Shown in pieces: positions 33,686 to 42,528 of a stretch of DNA of 64,000 bases. The position numbers and the translations under genes were made by a program. The stretch lies in contig NZ_JACHHP010000001.1 in NCBI RefSeq assembly GCF_014202825.1, positions 868,001-932,000 on the forward strand. The letters run 5' to 3'. This stretch comes from Chiayiivirga flava (GTDB lineage: Bacteria > Pseudomonadota > Gammaproteobacteria > Xanthomonadales > Xanthomonadaceae). The notes below the pieces were generated by a model. It did not search any database and was not told the origin of the DNA. It saw only the letters and a program-made list of their open reading frames with translations. Numbering within the stretch: the first letter of the stretch is position 1; each line of letters opens with the position of its first letter.

Positions 33686-34462
33686 GTGGCGGCGGCACCG
33701 GGCGGCTTCGAGCAGGCCGGCGAGCTCAAGATCGGCCAGGTCGGCATCGCCAACCTGCGCGTGCGCGAGCTGGACATCGACAAACTCGAACGCGAGATGC
33801 GCGAGCGCGTCGAACGCGCGCCGAAGCTGTTCGAACGCGCCGCGGTGGTGGTCGATTTCGGGCACCTGAGCAGCACTCCGGACGCAGGCGCCGCGCAGTC
33901 GCTGATCGACGCGCTGCGCCGCGCCGGCGTGTTGCCGGTGGCGCTGGCGTACGGTACCTCGGCGATCGAGGCGCTGGCGCGGCAGATCGGCTTGCCGCTG
34001 CTGGCCAAATTCCGCGCCCAGTACGAGCCGATGGGCGAACGCGTCGACACCCCGGCGGCGAACGCGCCGCAGGCACGCAACACCCCGCCGCCGCCCGCGG
34101 CGGAACCGCCGCCGACGACGGTCGCCAGGGCCGCCGCCGGCATGATCCACACCACCCCGGTGCGCTCCGGCCAGCAGGTCTACGCGCAGCAGCGCGACCT
34201 CACCGTCTGCGCCACCGTCGGCGCCGGTGCGGAAGTCATCGCGGACGGCTCGGTGCACGTCTACGGCGCGCTGCGCGGACGCGCGCTCGCCGGCGCGCAG
34301 GGCAACGAAGGTGCACGCATCTTCTGCCGCGAGTTCCATGCCGAACTGGTCTCGATCGCCGGGCACTACAAGGTGATCGAGGAAGTGCCGAAGGAACTGC
34401 GCGGCAAGCCGGTGCAGGTGTGGCTGGACGACGGGAAGCTGCGGATGGAGGAGCTGGCGTGA
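33686..34462 (+). CDS. minC: Septum site-determining protein MinC
   Basis: A 258-residue inhibitor of FtsZ ring assembly, recruited to the membrane by MinD. The N-terminal domain contains 'FERAAVVVDFGHLS' and 'GVLPVALAYG' (about 49-95). A Pro/Ala-rich linker (about 128-150) leads to the beta-helix C-domain with 'VYAQQRDLTVCATVGAGAEVIADGSVHVYGALRGRALAG', shortened here to its hallmarks VRSGQQVYA, GSVHVYG and LRGRALAG. GTG start at 33686, two bases after the preceding stop, with GGGGACC upstream. minD follows only after a 270-base gap containing a repeat pair, unusual for a min operon. Confidence 0.93.
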   Translation: MAAAPGGFEQAGELKIGQVGIANLRVRELDIDKLEREMRERVERAPKLFERAAVVVDFGHLSSTPDAGAAQSLIDALRRAGVLPVALAYGTSAIEALARQIGLPLLAKFRAQYEPMGERVDTPAANAPQARNTPPPPAAEPPPTTVARAAAGMIHTTPVRSGQQVYAQQRDLTVCATVGAGAEVIADGSVHVYGALRGRALAGAQGNEGARIFCREFHAELVSIAGHYKVIEEVPKELRGKPVQVWLDDGKLRMEELA

Positions 34463-34495
34463 TGCTTCCAATGCGCGTACGCGCCGCTCCGAGCA

Positions 34496-34671
34496 CCCCC
34501 TTCCGCCTGCCGGCACCTTCCCCCGCTGCGCGGGAGAAGGATTTCTTCGCTGTGCCTTCGGACGAAAACGAACCATCTGCTTTGCCTGCGGCGCTACCGC
34601 AGATCACCGCCACCCATGCCTTTCCCTTCTCCCGCTCAGCGGGGGAAGGTGCCCGGAGGGCGGAAGGGGGC
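34496..34671. repeat. Family B inverted repeat pair between minC and minD
   Basis: Left arm 34496-34540 (flank CCCCCTTCCGCCTGCCGGCA and core CTTCCCCCGCTGCGCGGGAGAAGG, broken here) and right arm 34624-34671 in the inverse order. The 84-base spacer differs from other pairs. It is on the coding strand inside an operon that is normally tightly packed, so the minC-minD mRNA would carry a large hairpin. Confidence 0.87.
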
Positions 34672-34732
34672 GCTCTCCTCGCCGCAACCGGCACCACACT
34701 CATCCCCCTACCCGCTTCCGGAGATCGCACCC

Positions 34733-35542
34733 TTGACTGAAATCATCGTCGTCACCTCGGGCAAGGGCGGCGTCGGCAAGACGACCACCAGCGCCAGCCT
34801 CGCGTGCGGACTTGCGCGCCACGGCAAGAAAACCGCGGTCATCGACTTCGACGTCGGCCTGCGCAACCTCGACCTCATCATGGGCTGCGAGCGCCGCGTA
34901 GTGTACGACTTCGTCAACGTGATCCAGGGCGAGTGCACGCTCAAGCAGGCCCTGATCAAGGACAAACGCTTCGAGAACCTCTACGTGCTGGCCGCCTCGC
35001 AGACGCGCGACAAGGATGCGCTGAGCAAGGAAGGTGTCGAGAAGGTGCTGAAGGAGCTGGCCGACGACGGCTTCGATTTCGTCGTCTGCGATTCGCCCGC
35101 CGGCATCGAGAAAGGCGCCTTCCTCGCGATGTATTTCGCAGACCACGCCGTGGTGGTGGTGAATCCGGAAGTGTCGTCGGTGCGCGATTCGGACCGCATC
35201 CTGGGCCTGCTGTCGTCCAAGACGCAGAAGGCCGAACGCGGCGAGAAGGTGCACGACAGCCTGCTGCTCACGCGCTACAACCCAGCGCGCGTGGAAAACG
35301 GCGAGATGCTGTCGATCAAGGACGTGGAGGAAATCCTCGGGCTGAAGGTGCTCGGCGTGATTCCCGAATCGCCCGACGTGCTCAACGCGTCCAACAAGGG
35401 CGAGCCGGTGATCCTGGACATGGACACCGACGCCGGCCAGGCCTACGACGACGCCGTGCAGCGCCTGCTCGGCAACGAGCGTCCGCTGCGCTTCACGCAA
35501 GCCGAGAAGAAGGGCTTCTTCTCCAAACTGTTCGGAGGCTGA
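34733..35542 (+). CDS. minD: Septum site-determining ATPase MinD
   Basis: A 269-residue membrane-cycling ATPase that carries MinC to the membrane and oscillates under MinE control. The deviant Walker A motif is GKGGVGKTT (residues 10-18), with '[14 protein letters not shown]' and '[10 protein letters not shown]' as further landmarks. The C-terminal amphipathic helix '[12 protein letters not shown]' is the membrane-targeting sequence. Start codon is TTG (34733), since family alignment begins at '[12 protein letters not shown]'; GGAG lies about ten bases upstream. minE follows after four bases. Confidence 0.96.
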   Translation: MTEIIVVTSGKGGVGKTTTSASLACGLARHGKKTAVIDFDVGLRNLDLIMGCERRVVYDFVNVIQGECTLKQALIKDKRFENLYVLAASQTRDKDALSKEGVEKVLKELADDGFDFVVCDSPAGIEKGAFLAMYFADHAVVVVNPEVSSVRDSDRILGLLSSKTQKAERGEKVHDSLLLTRYNPARVENGEMLSIKDVEEILGLKVLGVIPESPDVLNASNKGEPVILDMDTDAGQAYDDAVQRLLGNERPLRFTQAEKKGFFSKLFGG

Positions 35543-35546
35543 GGCC

Positions 35547-35816
35547 ATGGCCCTGTTCGACTTCCTGCGCGCCAAGAAGAACACCGCCAACATCGCGAAG
35601 GAGCGCCTGCGCATCATCGTCGCGCAGGAGCGCAGCTCGCGCGGCGGCCCGGACTATCTGCCGATGCTGCGGCGCGAACTGCTGGAAGTGATCAGGAAAT
35701 ACGTCAGCGTCGACATCGATGCGGTGAAGGTGGACCTGGCCAAGGACGGCGACCACGACGTGCTCGACATCTCCGTCTCGCTGCCGGACAAACCCGGCGC
35801 CGCCGCGACGGGCTGA
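35547..35816 (+). CDS. minE: Cell division topological specificity factor MinE
   Basis: An 89-residue activator of the MinD ATPase that confines MinCD to the poles. The N-terminal membrane-binding helix is '[10 protein letters not shown]', the MinD-contact segment '[16 protein letters not shown]' spans about 14-29, and the dimer core has '[17 protein letters not shown]'. ATG with GGAGGCTGAGGCC upstream; four bases after minD. Confidence 0.96.
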   Translation: MALFDFLRAKKNTANIAKERLRIIVAQERSSRGGPDYLPMLRRELLEVIRKYVSVDIDAVKVDLAKDGDHDVLDISVSLPDKPGAAATG

Positions 35817-35820
35817 ACGC

Positions 35821-36336
35821 GTGCGCGACGCGGGCGCGGCGCCGCCCGTCGACGGTGCGCCGCGGGACGAGGACGCGGTGCTCCGCGTTCGGGACGTACC
35901 CGGCGACGCGCTCGCCGCGCTGCTGCGGCGTTACGACCTGAGCCTGCAGCGCGTGCCCGACGGCGAGGCGATCCCCGGCAGCTTCTGGGGCGAGCCCGAG
36001 GCCGGCGTCATCGCCCACACCGTGTACGCGCGCGGCGATACCCCGGTGCATTCGCTGCTGCACGAGGCTGGCCATCTCATCGTGCTGCCGCCCGACCGGC
36101 GGGCGCGGGTGCACACCGACGCCACCGACTCGGTGGCCGAGGAAGACGCCACCTGCTACCTGCAGATCGCGCTCGCCGACCTGCTGCCCGGCGTCGGCAG
36201 CGCGCGCCTGATGGCCGACATGGACGCCTGGGGTTACAGCTTTCGCCTCGGCTCCGCGCGCGCCTGGTTCGAGCACGATGCCGACGACGCTCGCGCCTGG
36301 CTGACCGCGCGCGACCTGCTGCCGCTGCGGCGCTGA
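35821..36336 (+). CDS. Small HExxH-type protein (ImmA/IrrE-like) downstream of minE
   Basis: A 171-residue protein of no family I can name firmly. It contains HEAGH at residues 81-85 (HExxH zinc-site pattern) and, 22 residues later, 'EEDATCYLQIALADLLPG' (Glu107/Glu108), which resembles the Glu-rich third-ligand helix of ImmA/IrrE (DUF955) zincins. No signal peptide or membrane segment is seen, so it should be cytosolic. GTG start at 35821, four bases after the minE stop, suggesting co-transcription with min genes. A second start downstream is possible because the first 20 residues look disordered. Protease activity is inference. Confidence 0.65.
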   Translation: MRDAGAAPPVDGAPRDEDAVLRVRDVPGDALAALLRRYDLSLQRVPDGEAIPGSFWGEPEAGVIAHTVYARGDTPVHSLLHEAGHLIVLPPDRRARVHTDATDSVAEEDATCYLQIALADLLPGVGSARLMADMDAWGYSFRLGSARAWFEHDADDARAWLTARDLLPLRR

Positions 36337-36345
36337 CGCCGCGCC

Positions 36346-37491
36346 TCAGCGCTGCACGTAGGTCCGGCGCAGCACCGACTGCACCATCATCTGGTCCTCG
36401 ATCGGCCGGGCCCTGATCGTGCCGTCGGCGATCTTCTGCGCGTGCTCGAAGAACGGCACGAACAGCTGCCCCTGGTCGACCGGCGCCTTCAGCGTCACGC
36501 TGCGCTTGTTGACGAGCTTGGCCCAGCCGAGCCGCACCTGCTCCCAGAACGGTTCGGTGCGCTCGAAATACGTGCGCCCGGCGCTGAAATCGAAGTCCTT
36601 GATGCGCTCGTAGCGCGCCAGCCCGTACTCGCGCGCAAGGTACGGCAGGACGTCGCGCGGGGTGCGGTCCTCGTCGAGCACGAGCTTGAGATTGTTTTCT
36701 TCCTGCACCCAGCCGCTGGCGGTGATGGTGTGGCGGTTGGTGCCGAGCAGGGCGTGGTAATCCTTGCGCACGCTGAACTCGCGGCGCGGCAGCGGGCGCA
36801 GCGTCTGCCCGCCGATCCAGGTCGAGACACCGTTCTCGTGCTGCCAGCGCCCCACGCTCGAGTACCGCGGCGAATCGTCCACCTGGTACACCGTCTGCGA
36901 CCACGCGCCGGCGCGATCGGCCGCGTCCAAGCTCGTCGTTTCCCAGCGCAGCCGGCCCCGGTACGCGAGGATCGATTCGGGCTCGAAGCGCCACTCCTGC
37001 CGCCAGTGGCGCATCACCATCGGCTCGCCGGGCGTGCCGTCCTCGCCCTGCACGCGCATCACGAGGATATGCTGCAGCGCGATCACATCGCGCTCGTCGC
37101 GGCTCACGAGCACCACCTCGGTGCCCCAGCTCTGGTACGGCGCATCGGGCTTGAGCGCCGGGTCGAAGCGCAGCACTTCGAGGAAATCGAAACTCACGCG
37201 GTACTCGCCGGCCATCGCGAGGATGGCGTCGCGATCGTGCTGGAACGGAGTGCGTTCCGGATCCTGCAGCCGCGTCCAGTCCTCCGACGGCGCCGGGTCC
37301 AGCGTGACGGCGGTGCCGCGCGTGCTCGCGCCGCGCGGCTTGAGCGCCGCCTCGCCCAGCGGCCAGGCAAAGGTGAACTGGCTTGCCGGTGCGGCCGCGG
37401 ACGGCGCCGGCTCGTACGCGGACGCGGGGTCGGCGAACGCCAGCGGGGCGGCGGCCAGCAGCAGGACAGGCAGGGTGGGAATGCGCAGCAT
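36346..37491 (-). CDS. DUF6607 family exported protein
   Basis: A 381-residue protein with a cleavable signal peptide (about 1-25, MLRIPTLPVLLLAAAPLAFA, ending near DPASA). The body includes 'YRVSFDFLEVLRF', 'SWGTEVVLV', 'LQHILVM', 'WRQEWRFEPESIL' and 'GGQTLRPLPRREFSVRKDY', which match the DUF6607 group known mainly from gammaproteobacteria. Function is unknown. The upstream region carries an AT-rich stretch resembling a Fur site, so iron control is plausible. Start at the ATG at 37491; an ORF extension upstream crosses the candidate operator. It converges with the HExxH gene, nine bases apart. Confidence 0.75.
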   Translation of the reverse strand: MLRIPTLPVLLLAAAPLAFADPASAYEPAPSAAAPASQFTFAWPLGEAALKPRGASTRGTAVTLDPAPSEDWTRLQDPERTPFQHDRDAILAMAGEYRVSFDFLEVLRFDPALKPDAPYQSWGTEVVLVSRDERDVIALQHILVMRVQGEDGTPGEPMVMRHWRQEWRFEPESILAYRGRLRWETTSLDAADRAGAWSQTVYQVDDSPRYSSVGRWQHENGVSTWIGGQTLRPLPRREFSVRKDYHALLGTNRHTITASGWVQEENNLKLVLDEDRTPRDVLPYLAREYGLARYERIKDFDFSAGRTYFERTEPFWEQVRLGWAKLVNKRSVTLKAPVDQGQLFVPFFEHAQKIADGTIRARPIEDQMMVQSVLRRTYVQR

Positions 37492-37545
37492 CGGACGCTC
37501 CTGGGTGGTCGTGGCCCTTCTCGGCCAGCGACTTGCGCCGCAAGT

Positions 37546-37564
37546 GTAATTGATTCTCATCTTT
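37546..37564 (-). promoter_or_regulatory. Candidate Fur box upstream of the DUF6607 gene
   Basis: On the minus strand the 19 bases AAAGATGAGAATCAATTAC match 12 of 19 positions of the classical Fur consensus, including the central GA-AATCA. The site is about 55-73 bases before the start codon and is a conspicuous AT-rich patch in a GC-rich gap (37492-37802, 311 bases, otherwise without a gene). No other strong candidate is seen nearby. Confidence 0.45.
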
Positions 37565-37802
37565 CCGTGATCGATACGCGGCGCGGCGGCGGCGCCGTCC
37601 GGGCCCGGCGGGTCGGGTGCTGCGGACCCGACCCGCCAGGTGGCCCTCCGTGGCCGCGATCCTTGCCAGCGATCGCCGAAGCGGCCGGGCCTCGTCTGCT
37701 GCAAGACGCCTCCCGACATCAAGGCATACGCCGGCGCGGCGCGGGCAGCTCATCCGCGCGTCGCGCGGTTAGCATTCGGCATCGCCCCCGCAGGTCCGCT
37801 CC

Positions 37803-38159
37803 ATGCCCGTCACGCCGACGCTGTCCACCTATGTCATGCCGATCGTGCTGCTGCTGTTCTCGAACATCTTCATGACGTTCGCCTGGTACGGTCACCTGAA
37901 ATTCAAGGCGACGCCGATCCTGCTGGTGATCGCGGTGAGCTGGCTGATCGCGCTGCCCGAGTACATCCTGCAGGTGCCGGCCAACCGCTTCGGCAGCGCG
38001 GTCTATTCGGCCGTGCAGCTCAAGACCATCCAGGAGGTCATCACGCTGAGCGTGTTCGTCGGCTTCTCGGTGTGGTACCTGGGCGAGCCGATCAAGTGGA
38101 ACCATCTGGCCGGCTTCGCACTGATCGTGGTGGCGGCGTGGCTCATCTTCCTCGAATGA
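37803..38159 (+). CDS. DMT-family small membrane protein (DUF486)
   Basis: A 118-residue protein with four predicted membrane helices and the DUF486 wording: 'LLLFSNIFMTFAWYGHLKFK', 'WLIALPEYILQVPANR', 'QLKTIQEVITL' and 'WNHLAGFALIVVAAWLIF'. The family belongs to the drug/metabolite transporter superfamily and is probably a dimer of four-helix units. Substrate is unknown. It is divergent from the DUF6607 gene and converges with the DUF962 gene. Confidence 0.9.
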   Translation: MPVTPTLSTYVMPIVLLLFSNIFMTFAWYGHLKFKATPILLVIAVSWLIALPEYILQVPANRFGSAVYSAVQLKTIQEVITLSVFVGFSVWYLGEPIKWNHLAGFALIVVAAWLIFLE

Positions 38160-38180
38160 CCGCGCGGCGCCGGACCGCGC

Positions 38181-38486
38181 TCAGAAGCGGATGCGGCCGA
38201 CGAGCATGTCGCGGTACATCACCCAGTCGCCGGCGAACGAATAGAACGGGTATTTGAACGTGGCCGGCTTGTTGTGCTCGAAGAAGAAGTGCCCCACCCA
38301 CGCGAACGCGTAGCCCGACAGCAGCGCGCCGAGCAGCCACCAGGCGTTGAGCGTCACGATGGCGAGCACCAGGAACACGATCACGACCGTGGTACCGACA
38401 AAATGCAGGCGCCGGCACGTGCGATCGGAATGTTCGGCAAGATAGAACGGATAGAACTCGCGGAAACTTGCGAAACGGCTGGACAT
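38181..38486 (-). CDS. Mpo1-like / DUF962 family membrane protein
   Basis: A 101-residue protein with two membrane helices and conserved polar residues: 'FYPFYLAEHSDRTCRRLHFVGT' abridged, 'WVGHFFFEHNKPATFKYP' and the ending 'DWVMYRDMLVGRI'. This is the DUF962 pattern; yeast Mpo1 of this family is an iron-dependent dioxygenase of 2-hydroxy fatty acids, and the His residues (EH, LHFVGT, GHFFFEHN) match its proposed ligands. The bacterial role is not established. ATG with AGGAGCC upstream. Confidence 0.88.
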   Translation of the reverse strand: MSSRFASFREFYPFYLAEHSDRTCRRLHFVGTTVVIVFLVLAIVTLNAWWLLGALLSGYAFAWVGHFFFEHNKPATFKYPFYSFAGDWVMYRDMLVGRIRF

Positions 38487-38717
38487 GGCGGGCTCCTTTG
38501 CGCTGCATGGTGCCTGCGGTGCGGAGGGGATTCAATGCACGGACGCAGCACCCGGCGCCCCGTCCGGCCGATCCCGCCCGCACCCTGCCCTTCGAACGCG
38601 GCGCCTGATTTTCCTATCCTGCGACGCGCGGTCCGTGCACCAATCCCCGCGTTGCGCGCGGCCGCCACGTCGCCGCCCCCGCAACCTCGCGCATCCCACC
38701 GAGAAGGACACCGACCC

Positions 38718-39413
38718 ATGAAGATCCAAGGCAGCACTGCCCTCGTCACCGGCGCCAACCGCGGCATCGGCGCCGCGCTCGTGCGCGCGCTGCAGCAGGC
38801 GGGCGCACGGACGATCTACGCCGCCGCACGCACGCCGGACGCCGCAGGCGGCGACGGCGTGGTTCCGCTGCGACTGGACGTCACCCGGCAGGACACCATC
38901 GACGCCGCCGCAGCGCAGGCGCGCGACGTCACCCTGGTCATCAACAACGCCGGCATCCTGCTGCCGTCCGCCGCGCTGGGCCCGGACGCGGAACGCGCCT
39001 TCCTCGACCAGGCCGAGGTCAACGTGCTCGGCCCGGTGCGCGTCACGCGCGCGTTCGCACCGCTGCTCGCGGCGAACGGCGGCGGTGCGGTGGTCAACAT
39101 CCATTCGGCACTGAGCTGGATCACGATGGGGGCCACGGCCGCCTACAGCGCGAGCAAGGCGGCGGCGTGGGCGTTCACCAACGGCATGCGGCAGGAGCTG
39201 CGCGCGCAGGGCACGCAGGTGCTCGGCGTGCATTTCGGCTATGTCGACACCGACATGACGCACGGCGTGTCGGCGCCGAAATCGTCGCCGGAGGACATCG
39301 CGGCGCAGATTCTCGCCGCGGTGGAGCGCGGCGATGCGGAGTTGCTGGCGGACGATGTGTCGCGGCAGCTGCGCAGGAGTTTCGGATCGGAGACGCCGGC
39401 CTATCTGGCCTGA
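38718..39413 (+). CDS. SDR family NAD(P)-dependent oxidoreductase
   Basis: A 231-residue short-chain dehydrogenase/reductase with the full classical signature: cofactor loop TGANRGIGAA (residues 11-20), NNAG (about 76-79), catalytic Ser in 'NIHSALSW', and YSASK (Tyr and Lys near 140-144). 'HFGYVDTDMT' closes the active site. Substrate is unknown. ATG with GAGAAGGA about 10 bases upstream. The 231-base gap before it shows no other gene. Confidence 0.92.
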   Translation: MKIQGSTALVTGANRGIGAALVRALQQAGARTIYAAARTPDAAGGDGVVPLRLDVTRQDTIDAAAAQARDVTLVINNAGILLPSAALGPDAERAFLDQAEVNVLGPVRVTRAFAPLLAANGGGAVVNIHSALSWITMGATAAYSASKAAAWAFTNGMRQELRAQGTQVLGVHFGYVDTDMTHGVSAPKSSPEDIAAQILAAVERGDAELLADDVSRQLRRSFGSETPAYLA

Positions 39414-39450
39414 GGCGCGCGGCGATGCGGTGCCGCAACGTATCGCATCG

Positions 39451-40251
39451 CTAGCGCGGCTCCTCGCGCTTTGCCGCTTCCCACAGCGCATCCTGCGCGG
39501 CGAGATCGAGCGTCGCCAGCGCGCCGCCCGCCTCCGCCGCCAGCGCCTCCATGCGACGGAAGCGGCGCTCGAACTTCGCGTTCGCGCGCCGCAGCGCCGC
39601 GCCCACGTCCACTTTCGCGTGCCGCGCGAGGTTGACGCAGACGAACAGCACATCGCCGATTTCGTCTTCGAGCCGGTCCTGCGAGAACGCGTCCGAGCCG
39701 CGCAGCGCAAGCTCGGCACGGACTTCGTCGAGTTCCTCGTGCAGCTTCGCGAACACCGGATCCACATCCGGCCAGTCGAATCCGACACGCGCCGCGCGCT
39801 TCTGCAGTTTCAGCGCGCGCTGCCACTCCGGCAGGCCGCGGCCGATGCCGGCGAGCGCGCTCGTGTCCGGATCGGCGGCACGCTCGGACTGCTTGATCCG
39901 TTCCCAGTCCGCGAGCTGCGCCTCCGCACTCCCGGCCTTCGCCACCGTGCCGAACACGTGCGGATGGCGGCGGATCATCTTGGCGTTGATCGATGCCACC
40001 ACGTCGTCGAATCCGAAGGCACCCTGCTCCTGTGCCAGCTGCGCGTGGAACACCACCTGCAGCAACAGATCGCCGAGTTCGTCCTGCAGGGCCGCCAAGT
40101 CGCCGCGCTCGATCGCGTCGGCCACTTCGTAGGCTTCCTCGATGGTGTACGGCGCGATCGTGGAGAACTCCTGTTCGAGGTCCCACGGACAGCCGCCGAC
40201 GGGGTCGCGCAGGCGCGCCATGATCGCGAGCAGCTCGTCGATGCGGCTCAT
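39451..40251 (-). CDS. mazG: Nucleoside triphosphate pyrophosphohydrolase MazG
   Basis: A 266-residue all-alpha NTP pyrophosphatase that removes aberrant nucleotides and lowers ppGpp levels in E. coli. Two MazG folds are seen: the first has 'CPWDLEQEFSTIAPYTIEEAYEVADAI' (abridged) and 'DELGDLLLQVVFHA' (about 58-71), the second 'KLHEELDEVRAEL' and 'EDEIGDVLFVCVNLARH' (about 178-215), each with the EExx(12-28)ExxD metal sites. ATG at 40251 overlaps the cysQ stop (ATGA). Last gene of the hisN-nudE-cysQ-mazG set. Confidence 0.95.
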   Translation of the reverse strand: MSRIDELLAIMARLRDPVGGCPWDLEQEFSTIAPYTIEEAYEVADAIERGDLAALQDELGDLLLQVVFHAQLAQEQGAFGFDDVVASINAKMIRRHPHVFGTVAKAGSAEAQLADWERIKQSERAADPDTSALAGIGRGLPEWQRALKLQKRAARVGFDWPDVDPVFAKLHEELDEVRAELALRGSDAFSQDRLEDEIGDVLFVCVNLARHAKVDVGAALRRANAKFERRFRRMEALAAEAGGALATLDLAAQDALWEAAKREEPR

Positions 40252-41060
40252 CGCGCTGCGGCCAGATCGACGGTCCAGTCCTGCCACGGCAGATCGGGAT
40301 CGCCGAGTGCGATGAAGTCCGGATTGAGCAGCGATTCGCCGCGGTTGTAGCGGAACGGTGCGCCGTCCAGGCCCAGCACGCAGCCGCCGGCCGCGTCGAG
40401 CACGCACTGGCCGGCGGCGGTGTCCCATTCCGATGTCGGCCCGAAGCGCGGATAGACGTCGGCCCGGCCTTCGGCGATGCGGCAGAACTTGAGCGAGGAG
40501 CCGAGCCCGAGGCGCTCGTGGTCGCCGATGCGTTCGAGCACGCGGCGGGTGCGCTCGTCCAGGTGCGAGCGGCTCGCGGCGACACGCAGCGGCACGGGCG
40601 ACGGTCGCGCCGTGGCGATGGGCACCTCCTCGCCGCCGCTGCGCATCCACGCGCCGACGCCGCGCTCGGCCGACACCAGGTAATCGAGCGCGGGCGCATG
40701 CACCACGCCCAGCACCGGCACGCCGCGATCGATCAGCGCGATGTTGACGGTGAATTCGCCGTTCTTCTTGATGAATTCGCGCGTGCCGTCGAGCGGGTCG
40801 ACGAGCCACCAGCGCGTCCAGTGCCGGCGCACCGACCACGGGATGTCCGCCGCCTCCTCCGACAGCACCGGAATCTGCGGGGTGAGGAGCCCGAGTCCGG
40901 TGCTGATGATGTGGTGGGCGGCGAAATCCGCGGCCGTCACCGGCGAATTGTCGGACTTGGTCTGGACCGAGAAATCCTGCGCGTAGACCCGCATGATCGC
41001 GGCCCCGGCCTCGTGCGAGAGTTCGACGCAACGCGCGCGCCACGCCGCGAGATCGCTCAT
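40248..41060 (-). CDS. cysQ: 3'(2'),5'-bisphosphate nucleotidase CysQ
   Basis: A 270-residue lithium-sensitive phosphatase of the inositol-monophosphatase superfamily that hydrolyses PAP/PAPS formed in sulfate assimilation. Metal-site motifs are visible: 'SEEAAD' (about 66-71), WWLVDPLDGTREF (about 84-96) and 'GPTSEWDTAAGQ' (about 205-216). ATG at 41060 overlaps the nudE stop by four bases, so the genes are translationally coupled. Confidence 0.94.
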   Translation of the reverse strand: MSDLAAWRARCVELSHEAGAAIMRVYAQDFSVQTKSDNSPVTAADFAAHHIISTGLGLLTPQIPVLSEEAADIPWSVRRHWTRWWLVDPLDGTREFIKKNGEFTVNIALIDRGVPVLGVVHAPALDYLVSAERGVGAWMRSGGEEVPIATARPSPVPLRVAASRSHLDERTRRVLERIGDHERLGLGSSLKFCRIAEGRADVYPRFGPTSEWDTAAGQCVLDAAGGCVLGLDGAPFRYNRGESLLNPDFIALGDPDLPWQDWTVDLAAAR

Positions 41061-41603
41061 TCGACCGCGCCGCGCGCACGCAGCGCCAGGTACTCGCGCA
41101 CGATGAACATCGCGGCGAGCGAGCGGCCTTCGGAGCAGTCCTCGCGCAGCATCAGCTCGTGCAACGCGTCCAGCCGCCACGGCACCACCTCGAGTTCTTC
41201 CGGTTCGTCGCCGGGCAGCCGCTCGGGGTACAGATCCTCGGCGAGCACGAGCCAGGTCTGGTGGCCCATGTACGACGGCGCCAGCGTCATCGCGCGCAGC
41301 ACGGTGAGCCTGCGCGCGCCGAAGCCGGCCTCCTCCTTCAGTTCGCGCTCGGCGGCTTCTTCGACGCGTTCGCCGGCGTCGATGCGGCCCTTGACCAGGC
41401 CCAGCTCATAGCGGTGCGGGCCGCAGGCGTACTCGCTCACCAGCAGCAGGGTTTCCGGATCGCGCATTGCCGCCACGATCACCGCGCCGCGGCCGCGCGG
41501 CTGCATGCGCTCGTAGGTGCGCTTCACGCCGTTGGAAAATTCGAGGTCCAGCCGTTCGACGTGGAAGCGGCCGCCGAAATCCAGTTCGTGGCGGGCGAGG
41601 ATC

Positions 41604-41620
<17 letters not shown>
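41057..41620 (-). CDS. nudE: ADP compounds hydrolase NudE
   Basis: A 187-residue Nudix hydrolase acting on ADP-ribose, Ap3A and NADH-type substrates. The Nudix box runs from about 79 to 101 (G-x5-E-x7-RELKEEAGF). The N-terminal beta domain ('FHVERLDLEFSNGVKRTYERM') is typical of NudE. The gene overlaps hisN by 17 bases at its start and cysQ by four at its end. nudE-cysQ pairing is common in gammaproteobacteria. Confidence 0.94.
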
Positions 41621-42425
<805 letters not shown>

Positions 42426-42469
42426 TGCGTGGCCTTCGAGCGATCCGTCATCCGCGCGCGGGCAACGTC

Positions 42470-42497
42470 GCCGGGTCCCGGCGTTCGCCGGGACGAC
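42470..42497. repeat. Single family A palindrome
   Basis: GTCCCGGCGTTCGCCGGGAC at 42475-42494 is a perfect palindrome (nine-pair stem) with the family A flank CGCCGGGTC. It is a half unit of the 1273-1370 type. It lies in the 103-base gap between gspN and hisN, and may separate the secretion operon from the house-cleaning operon; no U-tract is seen. Confidence 0.75.
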
Positions 42498-42528
42498 GGC
42501 GGCGAGCAACGCGGCGGCGGCGATGTCG

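Noticed and set aside
31460-34462. A 1000-codon plus-strand frame ending in minC
   Set aside because: Only the last 258 codons are MinC; the upstream part is antisense to cstA and third-frame to the acetyltransferase gene.
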